38,272 bases of DNA from Fidelibacterota bacterium (GTDB lineage: Bacteria > Fidelibacterota > UBA2242). This document shows positions 29,591 to 38,272 of this stretch, one piece after another; position 1 is the first letter of the stretch, and each line of letters opens with the position of its first letter. The position numbers and the translations under genes were made by a program. The notes under the pieces were generated by a model, which saw nothing but the letters and a program-made list of their open reading frames with translations, was not told the DNA's origin and did not search any database. The stretch lies in assembly GCA_021161185.1 (NCBI GenBank), contig JAGHBC010000101.1:1-38272 (forward strand), read 5' to 3'.

Positions 29591-30175
29591 TTAATTATTT
29601 TTAGATTCTTTTTCCAGCGCGGTGATTTGGTCACGCAATTTTGCCGCCAGCTCGTAATTCTCATCGTCGATGGCGATCTGTAGCTTAGTTTTCAACTCAA
29701 TAAGGTGGTCAAGGATATCATCATCAACCGAAACATTATCAGCGACTTTTGTTTTCCGGATATCATCTAAATTGATTATTTGACCCGCCTCTTCCATGAC
29801 TTTTTCACTAACCCATATTTCGGCATTGACCCGGAGCGCCAGGGCAATGGCGTCACTGGGACGGCTATCTATCTGCAAAAGAGAAGAATTATTTTTATTC
29901 CCCAGGGTAATCTGGGCATAAAATGTACCGTCAATCAGATCGTTAATGACAACTTTTTGCATTGAAACACCCAACTGGGTAGCGACCCGAATAAAAAGAT
30001 CGTGTGTCATCGGACGCGGCATCTTTACATTCCCGAACGCCAGGGCGATTGATTGCGCCTCAAAAACACCGACAATTACAGGTAATTGACGATATCCGTT
30101 AATCTCTTTTAAAATAATTACATACCCTTTGCTGGGCGGGTAGAAGATAATTTTATTGAGTTCAACTTTAATCAT
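29591..30175 (-). CDS. Bifunctional nuclease family protein (DUF151) with C-terminal UVR-like motif
   Basis: LPVIVGVFEAQSIALAF...RPMTHDLF...SRPSDAIALALRVNAEIWVSEKVMEEAG; C-term ELKTKLQIAIDDENYELAAKLRDQITAL. Confidence 0.9.
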   Translation of the reverse strand: MIKVELNKIIFYPPSKGYVIILKEINGYRQLPVIVGVFEAQSIALAFGNVKMPRPMTHDLFIRVATQLGVSMQKVVINDLIDGTFYAQITLGNKNNSSLLQIDSRPSDAIALALRVNAEIWVSEKVMEEAGQIINLDDIRKTKVADNVSVDDDILDHLIELKTKLQIAIDDENYELAAKLRDQITALEKESKNN

Positions 30176-30240
30176 ATCTGTTTAGAATATATTAGGCTAT
30201 TTGCCGATAAGCAAGCGGAAATTTGATTAAATACTCTATC

Positions 30241-31962
30241 CTATTCCAAATTATCCTGATAGAAATTTTTCAATACTGAATAAATCGCCTGGGCACTGTC
30301 CATGTTTAAAATTGTATCAGCCAGTTCGCTGCATTTTTGAACATCAAGTTTACTAACCTCCTTGGATACCGCAGAAAGGGCGGCGGAGCTGACACTGATC
30401 GACCTGATTCCCAGCGCCGTCAAACCAATCAAAGCATAAGGATCAGACGCCATTTCTCCACAAACATTGACGGAAATACCGGCTTTTTTAGCGGCTTTTA
30501 CAATTTTATAGATTGCCTGAAATATTTTCGGGTGATAATAATTCTTAGTTAAATCCAAGGTTCGTCCCGATCCAATCAGATAGAGCGCCAGATCATTTGT
30601 GCCGATACTGAAGAAATCAACATGTTTTGCCAATTCATCGAGTTCATCAAGGACACTGCTGGTCTCAATCATTGCGCCCAATTTGATATTATCGCTAAAG
30701 GGGATTCCTGAACTTTTCAATTCCGCTTTAACTGCTTCGAGCATATTTTTGGTCAGGACAACCTCTTCAGCAAACATCACCAGAGGCAGCATAATCTGAG
30801 TGTTCCCGTACACACTGGCCCGCAGCAGGGCGCGCAGTTGGGTTTTTAATATCGCCGGATTATCTAACAGGAAACCTATACCGCCCCATTCATCAAACAG
30901 ATTATCTGCCCGCAGCAGTTCAATATCCAGCATGGCAAGCAATTTGTCCCGCCCAAAATCGTAAGCTCTGAATACAACCGGCAGACCTTTCATCCTTTCC
31001 AACACCTCTTTATATGCCTTGAATTGATCGTCTTCGCCCGGAATAGCATTTCGTTCAATACAAAGGAATTCCGTTCGGAATAAGCCAATGCCCTGAATAA
31101 GTGCCGGATTCATTGCCTTGACTTCGTCGACAAAGCCGGCATTAATATAGATATGATAGGGAGTTCCATCCTTGGCAGAATTGGCGACTTTCCCGGAGAT
31201 AATTTTTTCCCGGTGACGTCTAAAATCCCGGATGCGGGATTTATAGGAGTCCTTAACATCATCCGTAAAATCCAGTAAAATCGTTTCGTTATCCGCATCC
31301 AAAATAATTTCCCCACAGGATACGAGTTCATCAATTACGTCTATATTTGAAATATACGGCACTCGAAACGCCCGGGCTAAAATACCGGCATGGGAGTCCA
31401 CCCCGCCATAACGTGTAATGATTCCCAGGGTAAGCTTATGATCGATATGGATCAGGTCGCTGGGAGACATCTTTTCAGCAATAATGATAGACGGCTCGAA
31501 TATCTCGGGCAGTAAAAAATCCTTTTTATATGACAGGTGATGAATGACCCGCTTCTTTATATCTTTAAGATCGGATGTCCGCTCTTTAAAAAACTGACTG
31601 TAGGTTTTCAACAATAGTTTTTCATAATTTTCCATTACTTCAAAATATGCCCAGGTCACATTTTTCTTTTCCCTCAACATCAATTCACGAACAGCCTTGA
31701 TCATATCTTCATCCTGAATCGCAAGTAATTGTACATCAATGATCCGGGCATGTTCTTCATCCAGGTGATCCAGTACCAAATCGCGAACCTGCGTTAATTC
31801 ATCTTTTGATTTCTGAACGGCAGTATTGAACCGTTCGAATTCGCTGTCAAAATCCTCATCCCCGATAAAATGCCCTGGTACGGAGATTTTTCCTCGCTCA
31901 AGATAAAAGATTGGTCCACTTACAATCCCGGGAGATATTTTGACGCCTTTGATTTTTTTCAC
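30241..31962 (-). CDS. ptsI: Phosphoenolpyruvate-protein phosphotransferase (EI)
   Basis: GGVDSHAGILARAFRVPYI phosphohistidine motif; GIGLFRTEFLCIERNAIPGEDDQFKAYKEV; FSIGTNDLALYLIGSGR; VNVCGEMASDP. Confidence 0.95.
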   Translation of the reverse strand: MKKIKGVKISPGIVSGPIFYLERGKISVPGHFIGDEDFDSEFERFNTAVQKSKDELTQVRDLVLDHLDEEHARIIDVQLLAIQDEDMIKAVRELMLREKKNVTWAYFEVMENYEKLLLKTYSQFFKERTSDLKDIKKRVIHHLSYKKDFLLPEIFEPSIIIAEKMSPSDLIHIDHKLTLGIITRYGGVDSHAGILARAFRVPYISNIDVIDELVSCGEIILDADNETILLDFTDDVKDSYKSRIRDFRRHREKIISGKVANSAKDGTPYHIYINAGFVDEVKAMNPALIQGIGLFRTEFLCIERNAIPGEDDQFKAYKEVLERMKGLPVVFRAYDFGRDKLLAMLDIELLRADNLFDEWGGIGFLLDNPAILKTQLRALLRASVYGNTQIMLPLVMFAEEVVLTKNMLEAVKAELKSSGIPFSDNIKLGAMIETSSVLDELDELAKHVDFFSIGTNDLALYLIGSGRTLDLTKNYYHPKIFQAIYKIVKAAKKAGISVNVCGEMASDPYALIGLTALGIRSISVSSAALSAVSKEVSKLDVQKCSELADTILNMDSAQAIYSVLKNFYQDNLE

Positions 31963-31965
31963 GGT

Positions 31966-32232
31966 TTATTCCAGGTTAAATTTGTTTTGAGCTAATTTAT
32001 CCAACGATTCAACGGCTTCAACTTCATCAACTCCATCGGCTTCAACCGTTACCGTGGAGCCCGGCTCCACCGCCAGAACCAGCAATCCGAGAATACTCTT
32101 TGCGTTCACCCTAACCCCATTATAGATCAAAAATATATCCGATTTAAATCGTGATGCCAGTGTGACAAACGCCGTTGCCGGACGAGTATGCAATCCATGT
32201 TTATTAATAATTTTTACGTTTTTTGTTATCAT
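31966..32232 (-). CDS. ptsH: HPr family phosphocarrier protein
   Basis: GLHTRPATAFV (His15) and NAKSILGLLVLAVEPG (Ser46). Confidence 0.95.
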   Translation of the reverse strand: MITKNVKIINKHGLHTRPATAFVTLASRFKSDIFLIYNGVRVNAKSILGLLVLAVEPGSTVTVEADGVDEVEAVESLDKLAQNKFNLE

Positions 32233-32236
32233 TCCT

Positions 32237-33208
32237 CTATCGCTGTCTGTTTGATATCATTTTTACCGCATATTTAAGATATTCTTCTGCGGAACTCGGA
32301 AGCGCATGTAAACGCAGCATTGCTCTATTTAACAATTCCGTAACTTTTTGACGGGATATTTCAATTGCCGAATATTGTTGAAAAGCCTCAATAATGGCAG
32401 CCCGATCCCGGAGATTAGATTTCAAGAACTCCATAAAAGGCTGTTTTTCGGTTTCTTTCATTTCCGATAACGCCAGGATCATTGGGTAAGTCTTTTTCCC
32501 GGCAGCGATATCGCTATCCAGACTCTTGCCCATATTTTTTACATCCGAGGTAATCTCCAGAAGATCATCCTGAATCTGAAAAGCCTGACCGAGTTCAATG
32601 CCGAAATATTTCAGATTGGTGACGATCTGTTCATCATTCGTAGCAATCAAAGCCCCCAACTGACAGGCTAATCCCAACAAGCGCCCGGTTTTCTTTCCGA
32701 CCATATCGAGGTATTCATCTGCCGGGACCGATTCCCGCTGCTCAAATTCCATATCCAACGCCTGACCTTCACAAATCTCCAGCATTGCCTGACTGAATTC
32801 CCTTCCCATCCGGCGAATTTGAGGTGAATCCGTTTCCATCAACAAGCGGAATGCCAACGCCATCAATCCATCGCCTGACAGTATAGCCGTATTGGTGTTC
32901 CATGTTACATGAACCGTTGCCCGTCCCCTGCGCTGAGTATCGTTATCCATAATATCATCATGAACAAGCGTAAAGGTATGCAAAACTTCCACAGCCAGCG
33001 CCGCCGGCATGATTTTCTCCCTATCCACACCAAAGCCTACGCCGGTCAGCAGCGTCAAAATGGGACGAATCCGTTTCCCCGGCGCATTCACACTATACAG
33101 CATGGGCTTATACAGGCTTACCGGCAATTCAGGCGTCTGCAATTTTTTTAACCGATCGTTAATTTCCGAGCGGTAATTTTGGATAAGCTGTTCCAATGGC
33201 TGCTTCAT
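32237..33208 (-). CDS. Polyprenyl synthetase family protein (prenyl diphosphate synthase)
   Basis: GKRIRPILTLL, LVHDDIMDNDTQRRGRATVH (first Asp-rich motif), QAFQIQDDLLEITSD (second). Confidence 0.93.
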   Translation of the reverse strand: MKQPLEQLIQNYRSEINDRLKKLQTPELPVSLYKPMLYSVNAPGKRIRPILTLLTGVGFGVDREKIMPAALAVEVLHTFTLVHDDIMDNDTQRRGRATVHVTWNTNTAILSGDGLMALAFRLLMETDSPQIRRMGREFSQAMLEICEGQALDMEFEQRESVPADEYLDMVGKKTGRLLGLACQLGALIATNDEQIVTNLKYFGIELGQAFQIQDDLLEITSDVKNMGKSLDSDIAAGKKTYPMILALSEMKETEKQPFMEFLKSNLRDRAAIIEAFQQYSAIEISRQKVTELLNRAMLRLHALPSSAEEYLKYAVKMISNRQR

Positions 33209-33227
33209 CTTCTAACAGGAAGACCAT

Positions 33228-34589
33228 TTATGCCAATTTAATCTTCCCAAACTCCTGTAATTTTGTCAATACCAGTTCTTTTATTTCATGTAATCTCTCT
33301 TCGCTTTTCGCTTCAAAACGGGTTACGATAACCGGCTGGGTATTCGATGACCGAACCAGTCCCCAGCCATCGCCTAATTTAATGCGGACGCCGTCAACAT
33401 TGATACAGTCGTAATTGGCTCTGAAATATTCCATTGCTTTACTGGAAATCTCAAATTTTGACGCATCGCTTTCACATTCCAAACGCATTTCGGGAGTCGA
33501 AAAATATTTAGGCAGCTTTGCCATTTTTTCAGACAGCGTCTCTTTTGAACGGGAGACCATTTGGGCAAAGCGGGCGCCGACATAAATGGCGTCATCATAT
33601 CCAAAGTAGCCATCTTTGAAAAAGATATGTCCGCTCATCTCACCGGCAAAAGGCAATCCGTCCTCATTCATTTTCTGCTTTATTAAGGAATGCCCCGTTT
33701 TCCACATAATCGGTTTACCACCCTTAGCCGTGATGATTTCCTCCAGAGCCTGAGAACATTTCACATCAAAAACAACTCCCGTTCCGGGATATTTTGCCAA
33801 TATTTCATCCAGAAAGAGGATCATGAGGTAATCCGCCCAGATGGTTTCACCTTCGTTATCGACAATCCCTACACGATCCACATCTCCGTCAAAAGCAATG
33901 CCGAAATCATAGCCACCCTTTTTGACCTCCGCAATCAAAACAACTAAATTTTTCACGACTGTGGGATCAGGATGGTGATTTGGAAAAGAAGCGTCAACTG
34001 CGCTAAACAACTCGGTGACTTCACAACCAATCTTTTTAAATATTTCAGGTGCCGCCAAACCGCCGGTGGCATTGCCGCAATCCATGGCAATTTTCACCGG
34101 GCGATCCAACTTGATTTTGGAAATTACCATTTTTTTATAATCTTCAAGAATCTTCTTCTCACTGAATTTTCCGCTACCTTCAGCGAATTTTCCCGATTCA
34201 ATAATCGACTTGATATACTGAATGTCTTTACCATATACGGCTTTCTTTTCGTAGGACAATTTAAAGCCGTTCATGTTCGCCGGATTATGGCTGCCGGTGA
34301 TCTGGACCGCGCCGTCGATATCCATTATGAACATACTATAATAGTTGGTAGGCGTCGGAACAATACCCAAATCAATCACATCCACGCCGGTAGCAAGCAA
34401 TCCTTGTGTAAATGCCTTTTTGAGTTGCGGTGTGGAAAACCGCACGTCACCACTGATTGAGATAGTTTTCCCACCTTTTTCTCTGACATAGGTTCCAAAT
34501 CCTTTCCCCAAAAGAACAACAACATCTTCGGAAAAATCCTCTTCAACGACACCACGAATATCATATTCACGAAAAATATAAGAATTCAT
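33228..34589 (-). CDS. Phosphomannomutase/phosphoglucomutase
   Basis: YDIRGVVEEDF, QITGSHNPANMNGFKL, FDGDVDRVGIVDNEG, GEMSGHIFF, RSSNTQPVIVTRFEA. Confidence 0.95.
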   Translation of the reverse strand: MNSYIFREYDIRGVVEEDFSEDVVVLLGKGFGTYVREKGGKTISISGDVRFSTPQLKKAFTQGLLATGVDVIDLGIVPTPTNYYSMFIMDIDGAVQITGSHNPANMNGFKLSYEKKAVYGKDIQYIKSIIESGKFAEGSGKFSEKKILEDYKKMVISKIKLDRPVKIAMDCGNATGGLAAPEIFKKIGCEVTELFSAVDASFPNHHPDPTVVKNLVVLIAEVKKGGYDFGIAFDGDVDRVGIVDNEGETIWADYLMILFLDEILAKYPGTGVVFDVKCSQALEEIITAKGGKPIMWKTGHSLIKQKMNEDGLPFAGEMSGHIFFKDGYFGYDDAIYVGARFAQMVSRSKETLSEKMAKLPKYFSTPEMRLECESDASKFEISSKAMEYFRANYDCINVDGVRIKLGDGWGLVRSSNTQPVIVTRFEAKSEERLHEIKELVLTKLQEFGKIKLA

Positions 34590-34602
34590 TCTTTTATCTC
34601 CT

Positions 34603-35775
34603 TTACAACGTTATTTTACCAAGTACAACAGGATGATCTGCTCCGGTGACTTTAGGCACATTGTCGGCGATGCCCCAGACTGAGACCGCCGCTAAAACCG
34701 CAAAGGCAAAAGCTTCTTTCTCTTTGCTGCCAACATCATATTTATCGGTCCGGTTGATCGGAACATTTTCAAACAATTCGGCAAGGTAGCTAATCAGAAC
34801 CGGATTATCGGCACCGCCGCCGCTGACAATGATTTCATCCAGCGGGTAGCGTTTTTCAAAAAATTGCCGATAGTTGAAAAAAATCGACTCCGCTGTAAAC
34901 CGCGTCACTGTTGCGATCAGATCCGGATAATCATTATTCGCAATGTTGAACTTCCGGATTACTTCGATTACTAAATCTTTTCCGAAAACTTCCCGCCCGG
35001 TGGATTTGGGTAGCGGCGCTTTGATGTAGGAATGGTCTAACAAATATTCCAAAATATCTCGCTTTACCTGTCCTTTTTTTGCTATTTCACCGTCTTTATC
35101 ATACGTCAATTCACCCTTGCTCGCTAATTGAACTGCAATATCAATTAGTGAGTTCCCGGGCCCGGTATCCAGAGCATAGATATCATCAACGGAAACCGCG
35201 TTGTAAGGAACTAAGGTAAAGTTGGCAATACCACCAATATTCAGCACAAGCAGGTTTTTCTGGTATTTTTTAAAAAGCAGGTAATCAATAAAAGGTACCA
35301 GAGGCGCCCCGGATCCGCCGGCGGCCACATCCCGAACCCGAAAATCCGATACGATGGGCACGTTAAAACGCTCAGCTAAAACGGAAGCTTCGCCAATTTG
35401 CAATGTCGAATCCCGGTGAATGTGCCAAACCGTTTGCCCATGGCTCCCAATGAGTTGAAAATCATCAGATGAAAGTTGAAATTTATCTAAAAACCGCTGA
35501 ATAAAATCACCGTATTTCCGGGTAATATCAAAATTCATCCGGCATATTTCAGCGGTGTTCGCCACCGGCAATTGCAGTAACCGCTCCCTGTAATCAATTG
35601 GATATAAATAACTTGCATAGTGTTCGATGCGTGCATCAATCTCAGAACCGCTCCGCTTGACTTCCACCAGACAAATATCGAGACCATCCATGGAAGTTCC
35701 CGACATGAGTCCCAGAACATTTAGTCTGTTTCCCCGATGTAATTCCCAAATTGACTTCATTAGAAAGCTGCTCAT
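34603..35775 (-). CDS. anmK: Anhydro-N-acetylmuramic acid kinase
   Basis: NVLGLMSGTSMDGLDICLVE, GSHGQTVWH, ALDTGPGNSLID, KSTGREVFG, VSGGGADNPVL. Confidence 0.95.
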   Translation of the reverse strand: MSSFLMKSIWELHRGNRLNVLGLMSGTSMDGLDICLVEVKRSGSEIDARIEHYASYLYPIDYRERLLQLPVANTAEICRMNFDITRKYGDFIQRFLDKFQLSSDDFQLIGSHGQTVWHIHRDSTLQIGEASVLAERFNVPIVSDFRVRDVAAGGSGAPLVPFIDYLLFKKYQKNLLVLNIGGIANFTLVPYNAVSVDDIYALDTGPGNSLIDIAVQLASKGELTYDKDGEIAKKGQVKRDILEYLLDHSYIKAPLPKSTGREVFGKDLVIEVIRKFNIANNDYPDLIATVTRFTAESIFFNYRQFFEKRYPLDEIIVSGGGADNPVLISYLAELFENVPINRTDKYDVGSKEKEAFAFAVLAAVSVWGIADNVPKVTGADHPVVLGKITL

Positions 35776-35795
35776 CCTTTTTATTAACAGCCTTG

Positions 35796-36722
35796 TCAGA
35801 CTTTTTTTGCGGGTTCCTCAAAGGCAAATCGAATAAAACCGTTGTGCTCGGCGATTAGTTCCCTTGCCTTTTCGGGAGACACCTTCATTTTCACCATCAC
35901 AACCGCGTCTTTAACATGCTTATCGGCAGCCAGCAATGCCTGATATGCTTCATCGTAAGACAAACCGGTCAATGTCGCAATAATCCGCGTTCCGCGATCC
36001 ACCAGCTTTGAATTAATCGCCTGGTGATCAATCATATAGTTACCATATACCTTACCCATCTTGATCATCGCCGTGGTTGTAATCATATTCAAAACCATTT
36101 TCGTCGCAGTACCGGCTTTCATGCGAGTTGAGCCGGTAATTAATTCCGGTCCGACCAATACTTCAATAAACACATCGACGTCTTCTTCCACACCCAGTCC
36201 CTCTTTTGGAGTGCAGGTAAAAAAGATGGTTTTGCAACCGATGGATTTGGCATATTTTAACGCTCCGTGCACATAGGGCGTCGTGCCCCCGGTGGCAATG
36301 CCCATCACGACATCATTTTTCTGCAGGTTGATTGCCTTGCAATCTTCTTCGCCCTTTTCAGAATAATCTTCAGCCCCTTCCACGGCCTCCGTCAGGGCTT
36401 TTTTCCCGCCGGCAATCATGCCCTGCACGAGCTCTTTCGGCGCGGAAAATGTCGGTGGAATCTCACTCGCATCCAGAATCCCCAGACGCCCGCTGGTTCC
36501 GGCGCCGAAATAGCGTAAATGACCACCGTTTTTAAAGGCATTCACGACGATGTCCACGGCTTTGCTTATTTCCGGAATAGTTTCCCTGATCGCCAAATGA
36601 ATGGTTGCATCTTCTTCATTAATCAACTCGACAATCTGCTGAGTGGACAGCGTATCGATTAAAGCGCTTTTAGGGTTAATTTTTTCGGTAAGGATGTTAC
36701 TGCGATTGATAATTTTGACCAT
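35796..36722 (-). CDS. murQ: N-acetylmuramic acid 6-phosphate etherase
   Basis: YFGAGTSGRLGILDASEIPPTFS, GIATGGTTPYVHGALKYAKSIG, GPELITGSTRMKAGTATKMVLNMITT. Confidence 0.97.
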   Translation of the reverse strand: MVKIINRSNILTEKINPKSALIDTLSTQQIVELINEEDATIHLAIRETIPEISKAVDIVVNAFKNGGHLRYFGAGTSGRLGILDASEIPPTFSAPKELVQGMIAGGKKALTEAVEGAEDYSEKGEEDCKAINLQKNDVVMGIATGGTTPYVHGALKYAKSIGCKTIFFTCTPKEGLGVEEDVDVFIEVLVGPELITGSTRMKAGTATKMVLNMITTTAMIKMGKVYGNYMIDHQAINSKLVDRGTRIIATLTGLSYDEAYQALLAADKHVKDAVVMVKMKVSPEKARELIAEHNGFIRFAFEEPAKKV

Positions 36723-37007
36723 TTATCCTACTCTTCTTCTTCAACATGTTAATGATTCGTCCGTTAAAATTTCACACGGTATAAAATAGAGAAATCTGTG
36801 ATTTTTTAAAAGAAGGTTATTTTCTCTTTTTAGCCTCTTAATTCTCAAATTCTTGTTTTTTTGTTCACCTCGTTGGATAAGTCATTGATGGAATCCAGCA
36901 GCAGCTAGATATATATACGAACTATCCAACGGAGTAGAGAAAATTTGGAGTTCTCGACGGTAAAAGGCATGTTTCAACTTTAGTAAAAAAATGTCAAACA
37001 TGGTTTG

Positions 37008-37229
37008 CCCCGTGTAATAAATGAAAAAAAATATAACAGATAGAAAGAAAAACAGCATATTACACGAGGTAAAGAAGATTTTAACGCAGAGACACGAAGA
37101 TCGCAAAGGTACGCAGAGTTTACCCCATGTAATAAGAAAAGCAAAAATAATGTGAAGGTGAATTCACCCCGTGTAATAATCAATGCAAGGATAATGGCTA
37201 ATAAAAAGTGGAAAAATATTACACGGGGT
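37008..37229. repeat. Cluster of five CCCCRTGTAATA / TATTACACGRGG repeats in direct and inverted orientation
   Basis: Plus copies at 37008-37019, 37123-37134, 37167-37178; inverted copies at 37058-37069 and 37217-37228. Confidence 0.8.
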
Positions 37230-37348
37230 TTATTAGAAAATTTTCTCCAAAAAGTATCTGTCTTAAATGTGTCAACAATTTCGGTTTGGATACATGTTTT
37301 TGCTATACATTTAATAATTCTCTGTGTCTTTTACGCCTCTGCGTTTAT
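37083..37348. repeat. Inverted pair of ACGCAGAG-type repeats
   Basis: AACGCAGAGACACGAAGATCGCAAAGGTACGCAGAG at 37083-37118; CTCTGTGTCTTTTACGCCTCTGCGTT at about 37320-37346. Confidence 0.65.
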
Positions 37349-37376
37349 AAAATTTTTGTCTTTTTGGTTCTGCCTG

Positions 37377-37407
37377 CCCTGTGAAATGCGGAGCAAATTT
37401 CATGGGG
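37377..37407. repeat. Imperfect hairpin CCCTGTGAAAT/ATTTCATGGGG
   Basis: CCCTGTGAAAT-gcggagcaa-ATTTCATGGGG, stem with two non-Watson-Crick positions. Confidence 0.55.
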
Positions 37408-37493
37408 GCTTGTCCAGGTTAGGAAATTGAACTTATTTTGATCTGCTTGCAGTTTTACATCTATTTCTTTTATATAACAGTTCACCGACAAAT

Positions 37494-38064
37494 ATGGAGA
37501 CCATTCTGCATAAGGGGCGTAAAATTGAGCGCTCTGATTTTATTTACAATTGTGAAGAAGATTATTATGAATGTCCTTTGATTGTTCAATGCTTGCCAGG
37601 ATCGAGTAAAACAAAATTGAAGAGAATTTATCGAGATGGCCGTGAGATATTAGTCGAGAACATGAATGACAAACTGCAAACCGATGAAGCCCAATCCAGA
37701 TTGAAGTTACGAGCGACTAGTGTAGAGCCTGTTCCGCTCAGGCGGAATTAAACAATCCCGATGAAATCGGGACAGGCGATTTAGTCTAAGAGAGTTAGAG
37801 CAAGTAAAGGGTGAGTTCAATCTAATAAGTATTGCCCATAATCTGAACGTCCTTTTCAACTTAATAGCGAAAGATCATTCCATATTTATCATTTTTGTGC
37901 AATATTATCGGAATTACTGTCAGATTTTATGGGCAAATCTCGAGTTAATGCTAATTATACAAGTGGTTAATGAAAATATATATGTCCGACGTAGAATCTA
38001 CAAATCTGTACCACATTTTGAATTATCATTCTGCAACAGCCTGCAAGTCGGGATATTCAGATAA
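37494..38064 (+). pseudogene. IS1182-like transposase C-terminal remnant, interrupted
   Basis: FIYNCEEDYYECP...YRDGREILVENMNDKLQTDEAQSRLKLRATSVEPV, then after a 43-nt palindromic segment and frame change RFSLRELEQVKGEFNLISIAHNLNVLFNL (open 37765-38061); resembles the TVEPVFGxIK...LEKVKGEFNLxxIAHNL end of IS1182-family transposases. Confidence 0.75.
37732..37772. repeat. Two adjacent perfect hairpins inside the transposase remnant
   Basis: TTCCGC-TCAG-GCGGAA (37732-37747) and TCCCGAT-GAA-ATCGGGA (37756-37772). Confidence 0.85.
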
Positions 38065-38272
38065 GGAAATTCGAAGGTCTGAGAACAATGTTATCAATTT
38101 TAACTATTGCTATGTATTTAATATACACAGAGATAAGTTCGCTCCATAATCAATTGTTGCTATGCAGTCCCATCAAAACTATAGAAAAGTATCGGCTGCA
38201 TGAGATATTAGGATTCATCTACTATAAAATAGGTCTGATAGTCAAAATGCTTTTGGCTGCTGTAACGGCGAA

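Noticed and set aside
33972-34460. 162-aa plus-strand ORF antisense to the phosphohexomutase
   Set aside because: Lies within a well-supported CDS on the other strand; no family resemblance.
37008-37229. CRISPR array
   Set aside because: Repeats alternate in orientation, are only about 12-30 bp with irregular spacing, and no cas-like gene is present.
1-38272. rRNA or tRNA genes
   Set aside because: No cloverleaf-like or rRNA-like segments were recognised in the intergenic regions by eye; a tRNAscan/Infernal run would be needed to exclude them fully.

Overview
The window looks like a chromosomal segment from an FCB-type bacterium (inference from TonB receptor/DUF4249-like pairs, fab cluster order and repeat types; lineage not proven). 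Left end (1-5.7 kb): two TonB-dependent receptor + DUF4249-like lipoprotein pairs with a secreted protein between them. 6-8.6 kb: a decayed HD-GYP gene beside an intact HD-GYP response regulator and a PilZ protein. 8.9-23.5 kb: LpxH-like phosphatase, butyrate kinase/phosphotransbutyrylase, Sua5, a BioD-like/DRTGG protein, PurC, a class II-type PurE, a sodium:solute symporter, a LysM lipoprotein, a COG2403 (cyclic 2,3-diphosphoglycerate synthetase-like) + carbamate kinase + NDK group, a SPOR protein and a membrane protein. 23.8-29.6 kb: DUF177-rpmF-fabH-fabD-fabG-acpP-fabF-rnc, lacking the plsX usually found there. 29.6-36.7 kb: minus-strand run of murQ-anmK-phosphohexomutase-polyprenyl synthase-HPr-EI-bifunctional nuclease. 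36.9-38.1 kb: non-coding, repeat-rich DNA and an IS1182-like transposase remnant. No single locus can be declared a new system from sequence alone. The best candidates for something undescribed are the paired CCCCGTGTAATA inverted-repeat modules at 37.0-37.23 kb, the multi-hairpin element upstream of DUF177-rpmF, and the COG2403/carbamate kinase pairing.
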